This document shows, piece by piece, positions 12,801 to 24,931 of a stretch of 64,000 bases of DNA (positions are counted from its first letter, which is position 1; every line of letters starts with the position of its first letter). A program made the position numbers and the translations under genes. Under the pieces are notes generated by a model that had not been told where the DNA came from, made no database searches, and saw only the letters and a program-made list of their open reading frames with translations. Source of the DNA: Ichthyophthirius multifiliis (lineage: Eukaryota > Ciliophora > Oligohymenophorea > Hymenostomatida); the NCBI RefSeq assembly GCF_000220395.1, contig NW_004086233.1, forward strand, positions 68,427 to 132,426, written 5' to 3'.

Positions 12801-13427
12801 TACATTATCCCCGATAATGTTAAACTAATCACCATTTAATTATCTAAATTTATATTTAGGGGCTATATACTTTAAATGTGCGATAAACTTGCTTACCTAA
12901 AATAATATTTTTAAACCTTTTAATTACCAAACCGAAGGAAGTTAAGATTCCCTTTTTTTACTTAAACTTTTTACAACTGTTGTTGTTTATGTCATACTAT
13001 TCTTTATTTGTTCAGATTATTTTTATTCATTTAAATCTTTTACTTAATTTTCATATTATTCTTATAATACATTTATAGAAGGAAGTTTTTCTCTTTCAGT
13101 ATCTTTTGGAGAAAATATATTTGGTTAATTCAAATTAATTTAATTTTCAATATTTATCATTCTAGGTGATAAATGCTGTTTTATATTTATGCTTTTTGCT
13201 AAACTATTATTTGAATTATTTTATCTGAAAAATTTACGATTTGATAAATTTCCAGAAACTGAAAATTTATTTGATAAGTTTTCATCTTCAATATCTTTTT
13301 TGGAATAACCTATCAAACCAGATTTAGAAGATAATAAAGAACGTCTATATTAATGACCTTATCTTAAATCTTAATGTAAGTTCTCTGATTAATTTAAAAT
13401 ATTTATTATTGGTTCTTGTAAATTCAT
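9870..13427 (-). CDS. Six-TM potassium channel with cNMP-binding-like domain and zinc knuckle
   Basis: EAG/HCN/CNG-class cation channel. ATG at 13427; introns at 12535-12492, 11213-11157 and 10771-10708. A possible 114-nt intron at 12803-12690 also stays in frame if retained. After a long Gln/Asn-rich N-terminus come S1-S6, with S1 near IWDCLLLFLLIINIFYIPL. The selectivity filter is ITVGYGDIYP, so K+ selective. The S4 segment (LQLIILLRFNKMIQI) is poor in basic residues. The cNBD has GDNLGEISFLSG but lacks the usual Arg of the phosphate cassette. A CX2CX4HX4C knuckle (CQGCGKYSHQIFNC) follows, then the ciliate tail YFDRLKDYRFYFP. One frame break lies at the T8 run 10238-10245. The 3' end is uncertain: the last frame stays open to 9616. 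Confidence 0.85.
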
Positions 13428-14479
13428 ATTAATATTTTTTAAATATTTTATATATTTGTGTATTTATTTATTTGAATTTTTTTTATTTTTATTATGTTTT
13501 TTTTTATTCATATAAAATAAATTAATTAATTTAGCTGAAATAAAAAAAATATAAGTAAGTATATTAATTTTATATACATAAATTATTTTATATATATAAT
13601 AATTGTATAATTTATTTTATTTTTGTAAAAATAAAACTATTCAAATTTAAAAGATATATATTTTGTAAAATTTATATATATTTCTAATATAAAATGAATT
13701 TTAATATGTATATTTAAATATATTATTTATATTATAAATAAATAAAAAAAATATAAAGATTAATTGAAAATATAAAAATATAAATAAATAGATATATTTA
13801 GATTTATATCGAGATATATATATATATAAAAATATAAATATATATTTTTTATATATATTTGTTTATATAATTTATTTATATTAATATTTATTTTTTATAT
13901 ATATATTTACAACTTTTATAAAACATATGAATTTTCATTAAACATATATAATTCTTATTTTTTCACCATACTTACATGTTTTATTATTATTATTATTTTA
14001 TATATTTATTTTTAGTAATATTTAAACTAAATAAAAAATTCTCTTTCAATTGGATTTATTGCTTTTAATATTTTTTCTTTTAAATATATATTATAATTTT
14101 TTATTTTTTTTAATATTTACAATTATTAATAATTTTTTTATAATTTTTTTTTTTTATATAAAATAAAATATATTTATATATTTAAATAAATAAATTTAGT
14201 TTAATATTTTTATTATAATTCATTTTTATATAATAAAATATAATAATTTTTTATATTCATCATCTTCATAATTAAAAAATATTTGACAAAAGAAAAAATC
14301 ATAATTAAATATAATAACTACATTTAAAAGTATATATAATATAAAAAACCTTTAATATTAATTAATAAAAAATATATTTTCCATATTATAAATTAAATTT
14401 TCTAATATAATTCAATATTAAAGAAAAATTATATTAAAATTTGTCAAAAAGATATATAAAAAAAATACAAATAACAAAA
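13428..14479. other. Intergenic, AT-rich
   Basis: About 1 kb between the channel start and the polo kinase stop. It holds T runs and short TA alternations. No frame with coding-like composition was found on either strand. Confidence 0.55.
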
Positions 14480-16523
14480 TCAATTTTTATTACTAAGAAT
14501 TATATTTTATTAAAAATTAAGAGTACTTAATTTATTTTCGTTAATATTATTTTAGAAAATTTATTCTTTTGGTTTTGTTTTAACAACCATTTAAGTAAGA
14601 ATATCTTTAGTATATTTCATTCTTTTTTACATATCTTAGCTATATTAACTTAAATATTAACAAAGATGGAAATTGAGTCTTTATTATTATTTATTTACAT
14701 AAGTTACTATTTTTTTATGGCTATTAAGGATTATTTCAGTTTTATCAGAAAAGCTGACTTGTACAGTTTAATTTGATAGCCTAAATATAATCGCATCTTT
14801 TGTTTTCATCCATTTTTTAACATAAACTTAATTTGTTATTTATTTCTAAATATTATTAACAAAATTTTATCTTTCTTTAGATAAATAACTCCTAAAATGC
14901 TAAAGTAATGTAACTTTTTTTTTTAATTAGGAAGGATAATTATTTATATTAAAAGAAATAATTTCGTCTTATTTTGATTATTATTTTTCATAATATTCAG
15001 TATAACATTCACCTGAGTCTAATATTATTTTAGAAGAGTCATTAAAATAAACACCATAGGCACCGTTACATAAACAATATCCAAGTCCATATTTATTTGA
15101 ATAATCTACCCAGGAAACAACCCAAACTTCAGTAGCAGGGGGAATTACTTATTATCTGTTTTATAAATCTGGTGGAGGTATATTTTCTCTGAATTAGTTT
15201 TTTTGATTTTGGCTTTTATAATTTACATTTGATGTGTTTTAAGAGATAATTTAATTAGTGTTTTTTTCGTTTAAAGTGCTTTTTCGGAAATTCGATAATG
15301 ATTATGTTTACCTGTTTTAATTTTAATTTATTTATTATTAATTCTAATTCTAATTTTGGTTCTAATGTTCTTTATAAGGAACTGATAATGAAGAAACAGG
15401 TAGAGTTTAAGGATTTTTATCTACACAAGACATAAAAGGATGCTCTAGTATTTATTCCATTGTAGGTCTTTTAGAGGGATCAAGTATAAGCATTGAAACG
15501 ATAAGAGATCTAGCCTATTCTGAAATAGTGCAATTTTCAGGAAAAGAATATTTATTTAAGCGTATTCTTTTATAAGTTTATTTCACGTCTTTAGTTTCAA
15601 AAGGAGGCTATATTTAAGTTTATTTAAATAAATTAAAGTGGTATATAAAAATTTATAAATAAATATATATAGGTGTATAATATTTAAAATATATATATAT
15701 ATATATAAATATATATTAATACATATATATATATACATATAAATATATATTAATACATATATATATATACATATAAATATATATATAGATAAAATTATTT
15801 TATTTTTTTTACTTTTCCGATTAAAAGTGTATAAATAATAACCCCCAAAGACCAAACATCAACTTCATATGAATGTCCTTCTTTTCCTTCTAGAATTTCA
15901 GGCGCTATATAATTTGGAGTGCCACATATTGTCGTCTTCTTTTCGCCTTCATATTCTATTTTTGTTGCTAAGCCAAAATCACCTAATTTTAAAGTCATGT
16001 TTTTGCCCAAAAAAAGATTTCCTAGTTTAAGATCACGATGGACTATTTTTTTGTTGTGCAAATGTATTAAAGAATTTACCATTTACATTATATATATTTA
16101 TGCTTCATATTCCGTTATGCGCTTTCTTCTTTTTATTAATTCGTTTAAAGTTTAATATGGACATAATTCGAGTAAAATATATACATTTTCATGGTCTTCA
16201 AATACATGTTCGAATTATACTATGTTTTAATGTTAAAGGCTTTTATGAATTTTTATTTCCTGAATTAGCTTATGACGTTAACGGCTTTTTTTTAGAGTGT
16301 TTTTGGGGATTATTTTGGCAGCAAATGTTAGTTTTCCTTCTATTGAGGTTATTTCATAACATTTTGCGAAACCACCTCTACCTAAAAGCTTTCCTTTGAT
16401 GTATTATTTCATTATTATTTCTCCGTTTTTACGAGTTATTTTTTCTTCGACTATTTTATGGTCGGGGTTTGGGTTTAGTTTTTCAGGGTTTTCTTTATTT
16501 GGTTCTATGTTTGTTTGGCTCAT
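14480..16523 (-). CDS. Polo-like kinase with C-terminal polo boxes
   Basis: Mitotic/centriolar Ser/Thr kinase. Exon 1 is 16523-15813 and exon 2 is 15607-14480, with one 205-nt intron; about 612 aa, typical of PLK1-class proteins. The kinase domain begins [17 protein letters not shown], whose Cys-containing glycine loop is diagnostic of PLKs. It continues with [18 protein letters not shown], the catalytic loop [26 protein letters not shown], and the T-loop [16 protein letters not shown] Gln/Asn-rich linker precedes polo box 1 ([19 protein letters not shown]) and polo box 2 ([15 protein letters not shown]). Stop TGA at 14480-14482. The frame is intact. Its start faces the Bld10-like gene across 439 bp. 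Confidence 0.95.
15655..15790. repeat. TA-rich tandem repeat inside the polo kinase intron
   Basis: The single intron of the polo kinase gene contains two near-identical copies of a roughly 36-nt unit (ATTAATACATATATATATATACATATAA-like) plus flanking TATA runs, which explains its length of 205 nt against the usual 45-65. Confidence 0.7.
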
Positions 16524-16962
16524 TTTTTTTTTTTTCTTTTTTTTTGGTTTTTTATAATTATGCTTTTTTTTAAACAAAAAAAAATATTTATTTGTTGTTA
16601 AGATAATTAATTTGAAATTTTTTTCGATTTTCAATAACTGTATTTTTTCAAATGTTATATATATATATATATATATTGATTTTAAAAATAATATTCTTTA
16701 GTTAACATTTTATAAATACAAATTTCTTTATATATATTTTTAAATTAACATTTTTAATTTTTAATTAACTAATTAAGTTTATATTTTAATTAAATAAAAT
16801 TAATTTCTGTATTTATTTATTTTATTGATTTTTATATATTAATTATTTAAATTTATATTTGAAATTATTATAATAAATAAATATAAATATATTTGTATAA
16901 ATAAATATTTTTTTTTTTTTTTTTTAATAAAATAAAAATAATTTTTTTTTTAAAAAAAAAAA
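16524..16962. promoter_or_regulatory. Shared upstream region of polo kinase and Bld10-like genes
   Basis: 439 bp lie between two divergent ATGs, so both 5' flanks must fit here. The sequence is AT-rich with (TA)n near 16660-16676 and A/T runs next to each start. No specific promoter element could be identified. Shared regulation is an inference from position and from both products acting at centrioles or basal bodies in other organisms. Confidence 0.4.
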
Positions 16963-19900
16963 ATGTAAAGTTAATAAGAAAAAAATATAATTTATTAAAA
17001 AAACGTTTAGATGCATTAAACTACAACTTTCCGTTTAATGAATAATCAAGTAATTTAGTATAAAAGCTTCTTAATGATTTAATAAATACAACCGATAAAT
17101 ATTAAACATTAAAAAAACAAATGAATAATCCGAAAAGTTAAGATAATACATTAATAGAATCTTTAAAATTTGAAAATTCTAAATTAATTCAAGAAAATAA
17201 CAAATTACATTTGAGTTTAATGAAAGTTAAAGAAAGTGAACAATTTTAAGTTGAAAATTTCAAAGCTATTCAAAATTCTTTCGAAAGTTAAATAAAAGAT
17301 TATAAATTTACTTTATAATAAAAGGAAAACAATTTGAAAAATTTAAAAAATGAGGTAGTTTAAAATAAAATAATAAATATATACTTAACTTAATTATTTT
17401 TTTATTAAAAAAATAAAAAAAAGTGTTTTTTACTTAAACAAGATAAAACAGGTATTAATAATTTTGAAAATGTGCCTTTAAATAATTCTAATTTTATGAA
17501 TTCTAATAAAAAAGATAATAATAATAGTTTTTAGTTAAGCTAAATATTATAATAGGAAGTTGCTAATATATAAAATATGGTACTTTTATTTAATGATTTA
17601 TATTTAATATTAAATTTATATAAAGAGAAATAAAGAAAACACTTAATAATTAGAATAAATAAAATAAAAGGAGGACAAATTAAATGAATAAAACAAATAA
17701 ATAAATGATTTAAAATAAAACAAGAATTTATTAGAATAAAAAATAAAATAAATAGAAGACTAATTAAAGAATAGAGAATAAGAAATAATTCGTTTATAAA
17801 TGCAAATAAATAAAGGTATATTACAACTTTTATTTATTTATTTTTTTTTAAAAAAAAAGGAGAAAATTTTAATGAAGAAAAAATAAAATAAAGTTATCTT
17901 AATTAATAATAATAAAATAAGATAGAAGTTCTTAATAATTAAATAGATTTTTTAACTAAGGAAAATTATAAAATAAACAAGGAATTAGATTAATTATAAA
18001 TAGATAAAAGAAACATATCTTCAATTAAAAGTGAAATTCATATATAGAATTAAAAGAATGAAAATTTATAATAGCAAATTAATGATATGTAAAAATAATA
18101 ATTTTAAAGAGAAAATTAATTAAAATATGATGTATTTTTTTTTTATTATTATTATTTTGTTTTATAAATAAAATAAAAAAGCATTAAAAAGAAATTAATT
18201 AAATTTTAAATTAATAATAAATATATCATTAAGAAAATGAATAAAAAGAATTAAAATTACAAGATTAAAATTAAACTATTTAAAATTTATTATAAATAAA
18301 CGAATAAATGAAAAGTTATGGAGAAAAAGCAGGTAAAAATTATATATTTTTTTAAAAAAATAAAAACATATATATATATATATATTAAAAATATATATAT
18401 ATTTATTTAAAAATTATAAAAATATATATATTTAACAAAAAAAGTTAAAAATATATATAATTAACAAAAAAAGTTAAAAAATATATATAATTTATAAAAT
18501 AAACTAAGAAACATATATATTTTATAAAATAAACTAAAAAATATATATATTTTTAAAAAAATATAACTAGAATAAATATAAAATGCTTACTATAGTGATA
18601 AAAAAGCTTTTAATTAATTAATTGAAGATATAAAATCAAGTAAAGATGAGACTTTAAATAAATTATCAGATTATCTTTAAGAAATAAAGGATAAAGAAAT
18701 AAAAATATAAGAATTGGAAACAAACATATAGAAATAATAAAATAAGATTTGTATTTATAAGAAAGAAATAGATGTTTTAAAAAGAAACGAAGAATTAATA
18801 AATATTTAATATTAAAATTTAAAAGAAGAACTAAAAAAAAGGATGAAATAAATGAATAAATACATAGTGAATAAAATTTGATGAAATAAAATGAAGAAAA
18901 AGTCGAAGAAGATAAGAAAATATTTTAAATTGAAAAAGATAAAAAAGAGATTTAATTTTTAAAAGCAACTAATGTAAATTTATAAGAGAAAATTTATTTT
19001 TTGGAAAGAGAAAAAACCGAAATTTTGGAAAAATAAGTTTTTTTGGAAAAAGAGCATATTAAATTGAAAAAAATGGAAGAAAATTTAAATGAAGAAAAAA
19101 AAAATTAACAAAATCAAATTTAATCTTTTGAATAGAAAATAAATTTTTTAAATGAAGAAATTTTTTAGCTTTAAAATTAAGACAAAAATCTCAAAAAAAT
19201 TCTTAGTGAATTTAATGAAAAATTAGAAGAAAAAAATTAGGAAAATATTGCACTTTCGGAATAAAAATAAAACGCTTTTTTATTAAAATAGGACATTTTA
19301 GCCCTTTAAAATTAAGCCTTTTAATTAAAATAAGATTTGGAATAATAAAAGGATGAAAAGTTGCATTTATAGAGAGAAAATTAACTCTTTAAAACTAAAT
19401 TGGAGTCTTTATAGAAAAGTTATTAGGTAAAAGATGAGGAAATATTTGTTTTAAAATAAGAATTATAGAATGAATTGGGTAATAGAGCTTTTTTGGAAGA
19501 AAAAATAGTAGGTTTAAGTAAAAAATATGATGATAAATGTGAAAAAGAGGAAGAAATTATAAATAAAATGGACGTTTTGGAAGAAAAATATAGATTTTTT
19601 TTAAAGGAAAAAACCGAGAAGGAAAATAAGGAAAATTTAGAGAAGAAAATTTTAGAGGAAAAATTGAGATTTTCAAAGGAAGAAAATGAAAGAAAAGAAA
19701 AAGAAGAAAAAGTAAATTTTTAAAAGAAAAAAATGATATTTTGGAAGAAAAGGATAATATAGAGAAAAGAATATAAAATTTATAATAGGAAAAAGATGAA
19801 AATTTAGTAAAAATTAAACTTTTGGAAGAAAAAATAATATTATTAGAGGAAAAAAACAAGGATTTTGAATAAAAATTAGGATAAAAAGAGGTATAAATAT

Positions 19901-21649
19901 AATTTTGGGAAGAAAAAATGAAAGAAATGAGATTTTTTATAGAAAATAAAGATAATTAAATGAAATAAATTGAAAAAAAAACGAATAATTATAGATTTTA
20001 TTATAAAATAAAGAGAAGATTTCAAAGGAAATTTAAGAAAAATTTGAGTGTACTTTTTTAAAGGAAAAAAAGAGAAAAATTTTTATCGGGAAGAAAATGT
20101 AAATTTGAGGAAAATTTAGGAAGATTTAAGTGAAAAAATAAACGAGAAAAATAAAATTATTTTTGATCAAGAAAAAAATAAGGACGAAATTCAAAATTTA
20201 CTGGACGAAAAATGCGAAGATAATTTCAATTTAAAAAAGGAGATTTTAGAAATTTTAAAGGAATAGAAAAAAATTAAAAACTCGAACGAAGATTTAAAAA
20301 ATAAAAACGAAATAAATTTGCATAGACTAGACTAATTGGAAAATCAATTGAATGAAAAAAATTCTAAAATATAAGATTTGTTTGATAAAATAGATTTGCT
20401 TTAGGAACAAAAAGTTTTTTTGGAAAGATAAATAACTGATTTGGAAGAAAAGACGAACTTTTTTTAAATTTAATATAAGGATTTATATCAGGAGGGTCTT
20501 TTTGTGAAAGAAGAGAACGAAAAAATCATTATTTTTTATGAATAAGAAAAAAAAGAAATTTTAGGAAAATTAAAAAAAATTGAAAATGAAAAAGATTAGT
20601 GCTTTTTGAAAATTTAAAACTAAGAAAATAAAATCGATTAATATGAGAAAATTAACTTTGAGTTAATTTATTAAAATAAAGAACTTTTTTAAAAAAATCA
20701 CGAATTTGAAAAAAACGAAGTCTTTATTTAAAGTAATTTAGAACATCTTTAAAATAAAGAAAAAGAACTTTTGAATTAAATAGAAGGACTTTAATAAGAA
20801 ATAGAAATTCTTTAAAATAAATAAAGGGTTTTGGATACTTTAGGGAATCAAAAAGATATTGTTTAAGAATTAGAATTGTTATATTATTAAATTTAGGAAA
20901 AAAACTAGTAAATTTAAGTAGAAAAAGAAAATTTCTAGAATATACTTAAAAATGTTAAAAACTTTTTTATATTATTTATATATAATTTATATATAAATTT
21001 ATAGGAAAAATAAAAATAAATATAATAATTTAATGAAATTTTAAATGAAAAACTAAAACTAAATGAAGAACTTCATAATTAGAAATTATAATATAACGGT
21101 ATATTATTTTATAAATTAAAATTTTAATTTTTTTGATAGAACTTTTAGTGAAATTTAATAAATAGAATGATTAACAAATATTGATCTAGAAAAATTAAAA
21201 CGAAGTAGTTATTTTAAATATAAAAATATATATAAATATGTAAATATAATAATATAAATAATATAAATAATATATATATATATATATATAAATATATATA
21301 TATTTATAAGTCTTTTACTTTCATTATTTTTATATATTTTTTATAGTAATATGATAGTAATCTATTAAACTAATAAAATTAATAAATAAAAGAAATAGTT
21401 GATGAAATATCATATTTAAAAGAAGAAAAAAAATAGTTATAATAAATGAAATGCAGTAATTATAATTCTTTATAATCAAATAAATCTTAAATTGAAAAAT
21501 AAGAATATGAAAGATGGAATTAAATAAAATAATAAAAAGACGGTTTTTAATAATCATTAAAAGAAGCTAGTATTAATAGTCAAATTTTGAATTAAAAAGT
21601 ATAAAATTTGAAAATAGAATATGATTAAACTTTGAACTAAAACAAATGA
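16963..21649 (+). CDS. Bld10/CEP135-like basal-body coiled-coil protein
   Basis: The N-terminus KKRLDALNYNFPF...NLVQKLLNDLINTTDKYQTLK matches the conserved CEP135/Bld10 microtubule-binding start (LRKRLDxLxYxxP...LVxxLLxDLxxTTE). In other organisms this protein builds the cartwheel spoke tip that fixes ninefold symmetry. The rest is a very long coiled coil, Q/E/K-rich, about 1300 aa, ending ...YDQTLNQNK and TGA at 21647-21649. At least seven introns were seen, including a TA-expanded one (about 18334-18571) and one at about 21200-21348. Five frame breaks need one extra base each: 16979-16985 (A7), 18833-18840 (A8), 19717-19721 (T5), 19973-19981 (A9) and 20065-20071 (A7). Identification rests on the N-terminal motif and architecture. 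Confidence 0.8.
18365..18550. repeat. Degenerate tandem repeats in a Bld10 intron
   Basis: The intron holds (TA)n, then repeated units of the type ATATATATAATTAACAAAAA, and of ATATATTTATAAAATAAACT, each present two or more times. This makes the intron several times the local norm. Confidence 0.6.
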
Positions 21650-21735
21650 AAAAAAATAATATTTTTTTTCTTTTAAATATAAAAATTATTATTATTTACA
21701 AAAATAAAAATAAATTATAATTAATTAATTAAAAA

Positions 21736-22388
21736 ATGTCCATATATACATAATTATAATTCATTTCATGTTATAATACCATAATATTTTATATAAAATA
21801 CTTTAAAATCGACAATAATTTAATATCAAATTGAACTCTATAGTATATTAAATATAAAAAATCGATAAAAAATAGCTTTAAAGGATTATAATTTGAAGAA
21901 CAATGAATATATTAACTATTAGCTGACTAGTCTTTTTTTATAAAAATAAAAAAGATGTGAAGTAATATAATTTTTTTAGAATAAACAATATTAAATTTTT
22001 TCATAAGAAAGACTTTAAATTACACTATAAAGATATTCTTAAAAATAATATATTTTAATTAAAATATAGACTTTTTTCTAGCTGATATAAAAGAAGTTAT
22101 TTCAAATAAAACATTATAAAGAATTGTTTATTATAGTGTACTTTTGAGTTTATTTTTGAATATAAAATATCATATATATATATGTTTATTCACTCTATAT
22201 TTATATATTCTTTTGACAAAAAAGCCGGAAAATAAGAAAAAATTATGCTAAAAAAAAGATTAAAAATAATTTTCGATTAATGGTATTCGTTTAAAAGAGT
22301 TTTAAATTTAATAATTGAGAATATTTTCGAATTTTCTTTGTTAAAAAGAAGGAATTAAATAAGAATTTTTATAACCAAAAAAAAATGA
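21736..22388 (+). CDS. Putative small gene, unknown
   Basis: About 130 codons are open with no TGA from near 21790 to 22145. Composition differs from the flanking DNA and is Q/K/L-rich, including ALKDYNLKNNEYINYQLTSL and FLQKQKRCEVIQFFQNKQY. A likely second exon ends at 22388 or later, reading FDQWYSFKRVLNL in one frame; another frame is also open. Neither the start nor the splice pattern could be fixed. No family recognised. Confidence 0.35.
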
Positions 22389-22882
22389 ATTTTTAAATAA
22401 AGGAAAAATATATTAAACTATAAGTCTCTTTTATTACTTTAAATAAAATTAACTTTTTATTTTAAAAGTTATATTTTTAATTAAAATTAATAAGAAATTA
22501 TTTTATTTTATTTTCTATTTAAAAACAATTAAAACAAAAAATACTCAATATTTTTTTATTTTTACTGTCTTTTTGTCAACTATGACATGTGACCATATTC
22601 TTTATTAAAATATAAAACTAAATGAATGTAATTTATTAATTTTAAATGGTATAACTAATTAAAAACATAAATATACATTCTCTATATGCACATAATAATA
22701 ATGTTTATAGGATAATTTAAGTATATATGCCGAGTATTTGTAATAAAAAAATACATAATTGGATTAATTGTCCATATATATTTATTTAAAAATATATAAA
22801 AAATGATTACACTAATATTTAATTTCTGTTTAAATTATTTATAAATATATGTATATTTTTTTATTTTTTTTTCCCGATAGTT

Positions 22883-24508
22883 TCAATGTTTTTATTATTT
22901 TTCGTTTTCTTTATATAATTCTTGATTTTAATAAAATGAAGTTTAAAATTTATTCTCGGTTCTTAATGTTTCCTCATTTTAAAATACTATTGGAAGTATA
23001 AAATTTGGGTTTAGAATATTTGATTTTGTTTAAGAAAATAATAATTTTTCAGTACTTTAAGGAAACTTATAATAAGATGAGGATTTGTTTCTGAATATAC
23101 TTCCATCTTTTACCCCCACTTTTTCTTATTATAAATTTACTTAAGATAAATTTATTTTTTATTAATTTTATGTACTACGAATAATAGGAGATTAAAAATT
23201 TGCCAAAGTAAATATTCTGGGCTTTTTTGGAGTCATTTTAATTTCATAATGAACTATTTTTGGTTCGAATGTGTTTAATTTAATTCCTGGATTAATTACT
23301 TTCGGTTCTTATTATTATAGTAATGTTTTAAATTATAATTTTCTTATATTAAAATTCTAATTTATTTTTGCATTTATTGAAGTATTTATGAAGATTTATT
23401 TATTTGTATTTTATATTGTATTTAAATTTTTTGTATTTTTTCCCAAACTAACTATTTTATTATATCAGTATTTGAATTGTTTTAGTTTATTCCATGTCTT
23501 TATTGAAAAATATTTAAATTATTTATTATTTAGATTAAATTTTAATCTATATTTTAAATAAATTCATGTTTTAGTTTTTGTTTTTTATCAATTAAATTTA
23601 TTTCATCAAATAATTAATATATATACTGTTTTTATTTTTGATAAAAATTCTCATATTTTTAGTCTAAATCTTCTTTTAGTTCTTTTAAAGGGTCATTTTA
23701 TTTGAAATATATATTTATTTATTATTCTTATTATTTCTATATATCTTTTATTTTTTAATAAAATTCAGTTTATAAATTTGTTATTTTAGAATTCGTTTAT
23801 TATTCGTAATTTTCGAAAGTTTTATTTATTTATTTTTGGGATTCCTATATTTGTTTTAAAATATCTTTATTAATTGTATTTAAATTTGTATCTCCTTATA
23901 TATATTTTAATTGTATTTCTTTTATATATTCTATTTATTATTGTATTGTTTCCTTTATTTAATACTAATATTATTTTATTTCTTAGTTTATTTCTTATTA
24001 AGTTTATAAAGTTTAATTCAAGTTTTCGTTTATTTATTTTTATATTATTTCTTCTAGTCTTTCTTCTTTAAATTTTTATAAATTTTAAAGATTTTATCTT
24101 AATTGTACTTCCTATATTAGACAATTATAATAAAATATTGAATATTTTTTACTTTTTCTAAAAGCATTTAAATTTAAATTTATTAATTTTTTATTATTTT
24201 TCTCTATTCATTTAACTGATTTTATTCTTATTTTAAATTATTTCTTTATATTATTATTTTTTTAAAATAAAAATATTATTTTGTTACTTAGAATTTTTAA
24301 TAATATTAACTGCCTTTTAATGTATACTAGAAGAAAAAGCTTAGTATTCTTATTTTTTAGATTATTTTGAATTTAAAATAGTTTCATTATATTAATTTTT
24401 ATTGATTAATTATGAATTTTATATTGAAGGGCTTTATAATTAAATAAAATGTTCCCTATTTGAAATCTTTTTTTACAAATTTTTCTATAATGATTAAGAT
24501 AATCTCAT
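22883..24508 (-). CDS. Coiled-coil protein, unknown
   Basis: ATG at 24508, stop TGA at 22885-22883. The N-terminus is basic and Q-rich (MRLSQSLQKNLQKK). A long coiled coil runs through FKEERLEEIIQKQINENL, KEDLDQKYENFYQKQKQY and WEKIQKIQIQYKIQINKS. A compact tail has a different composition (EPKVINPGIKLNTFEPKIV, EIKMTPKKPRIFTLANF). A 46-nt GT-AG intron lies near 24140-24095. Two frame changes, at about 24167 and about 23326, each need one added base. Coiled-coil plus short tail would suit a cytoskeletal protein, but no family is recognised. Confidence 0.6.
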
Positions 24509-24808
24509 AAATTTTATAAATTTAGTAAAAATTAAAATAACGATAAATAATTATGTAAATATTAACAAAGAATATTTTATTAATATATTTATATTACTCT
24601 TAAATTATTTTTTTTATTATAAAAGAAATAATAAAAACTATTAACAGAAAAAAAAAAAGAATAAGTATTGAATTTTTATAATTAAAAAATAATTTTTATA
24701 TATTTAAAATAAAAATATTAGTTATATATATTAAAAAAAAATTAATAAATATTATTTATATAGATATGTAAATTTTTAAAATAAAATTTATATATATATA
24801 TATATTTG

Positions 24809-24849
<41 letters not shown>

Positions 24850-24931
24850 ATATTTTTTTTTATTTATAAATATTTTTATTTTATTTTTTTATTTCTTAAT
24901 AAATTAATAAAAACTTAATCTTATTTTATTT
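24509..24931. repeat. Intergenic with (TA)n tracts
   Basis: Spacer between two minus-strand genes. It contains TA alternations at about 24791-24806 and 24812-24845 and T-rich runs; nothing coding. Confidence 0.6.

Noticed and set aside
15583-16399. ORFs opposite and beside the polo kinase (15583-15855, 15919-16155, 16100-16399)
   Set aside because: The first is intron TA repeat plus exon edge; the others are antisense shadows of the kinase domain.
19475-19859. Overlapping ORFs on both strands in the Bld10 region
   Set aside because: The plus ORF is a standard-code slice of the coiled coil; the minus ORF is its antisense.
24790-24850. TA tracts considered as CRISPR-like or transposon termini
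   Set aside because: They are simple dinucleotide repeats without spacers, inverted termini or an associated transposase.
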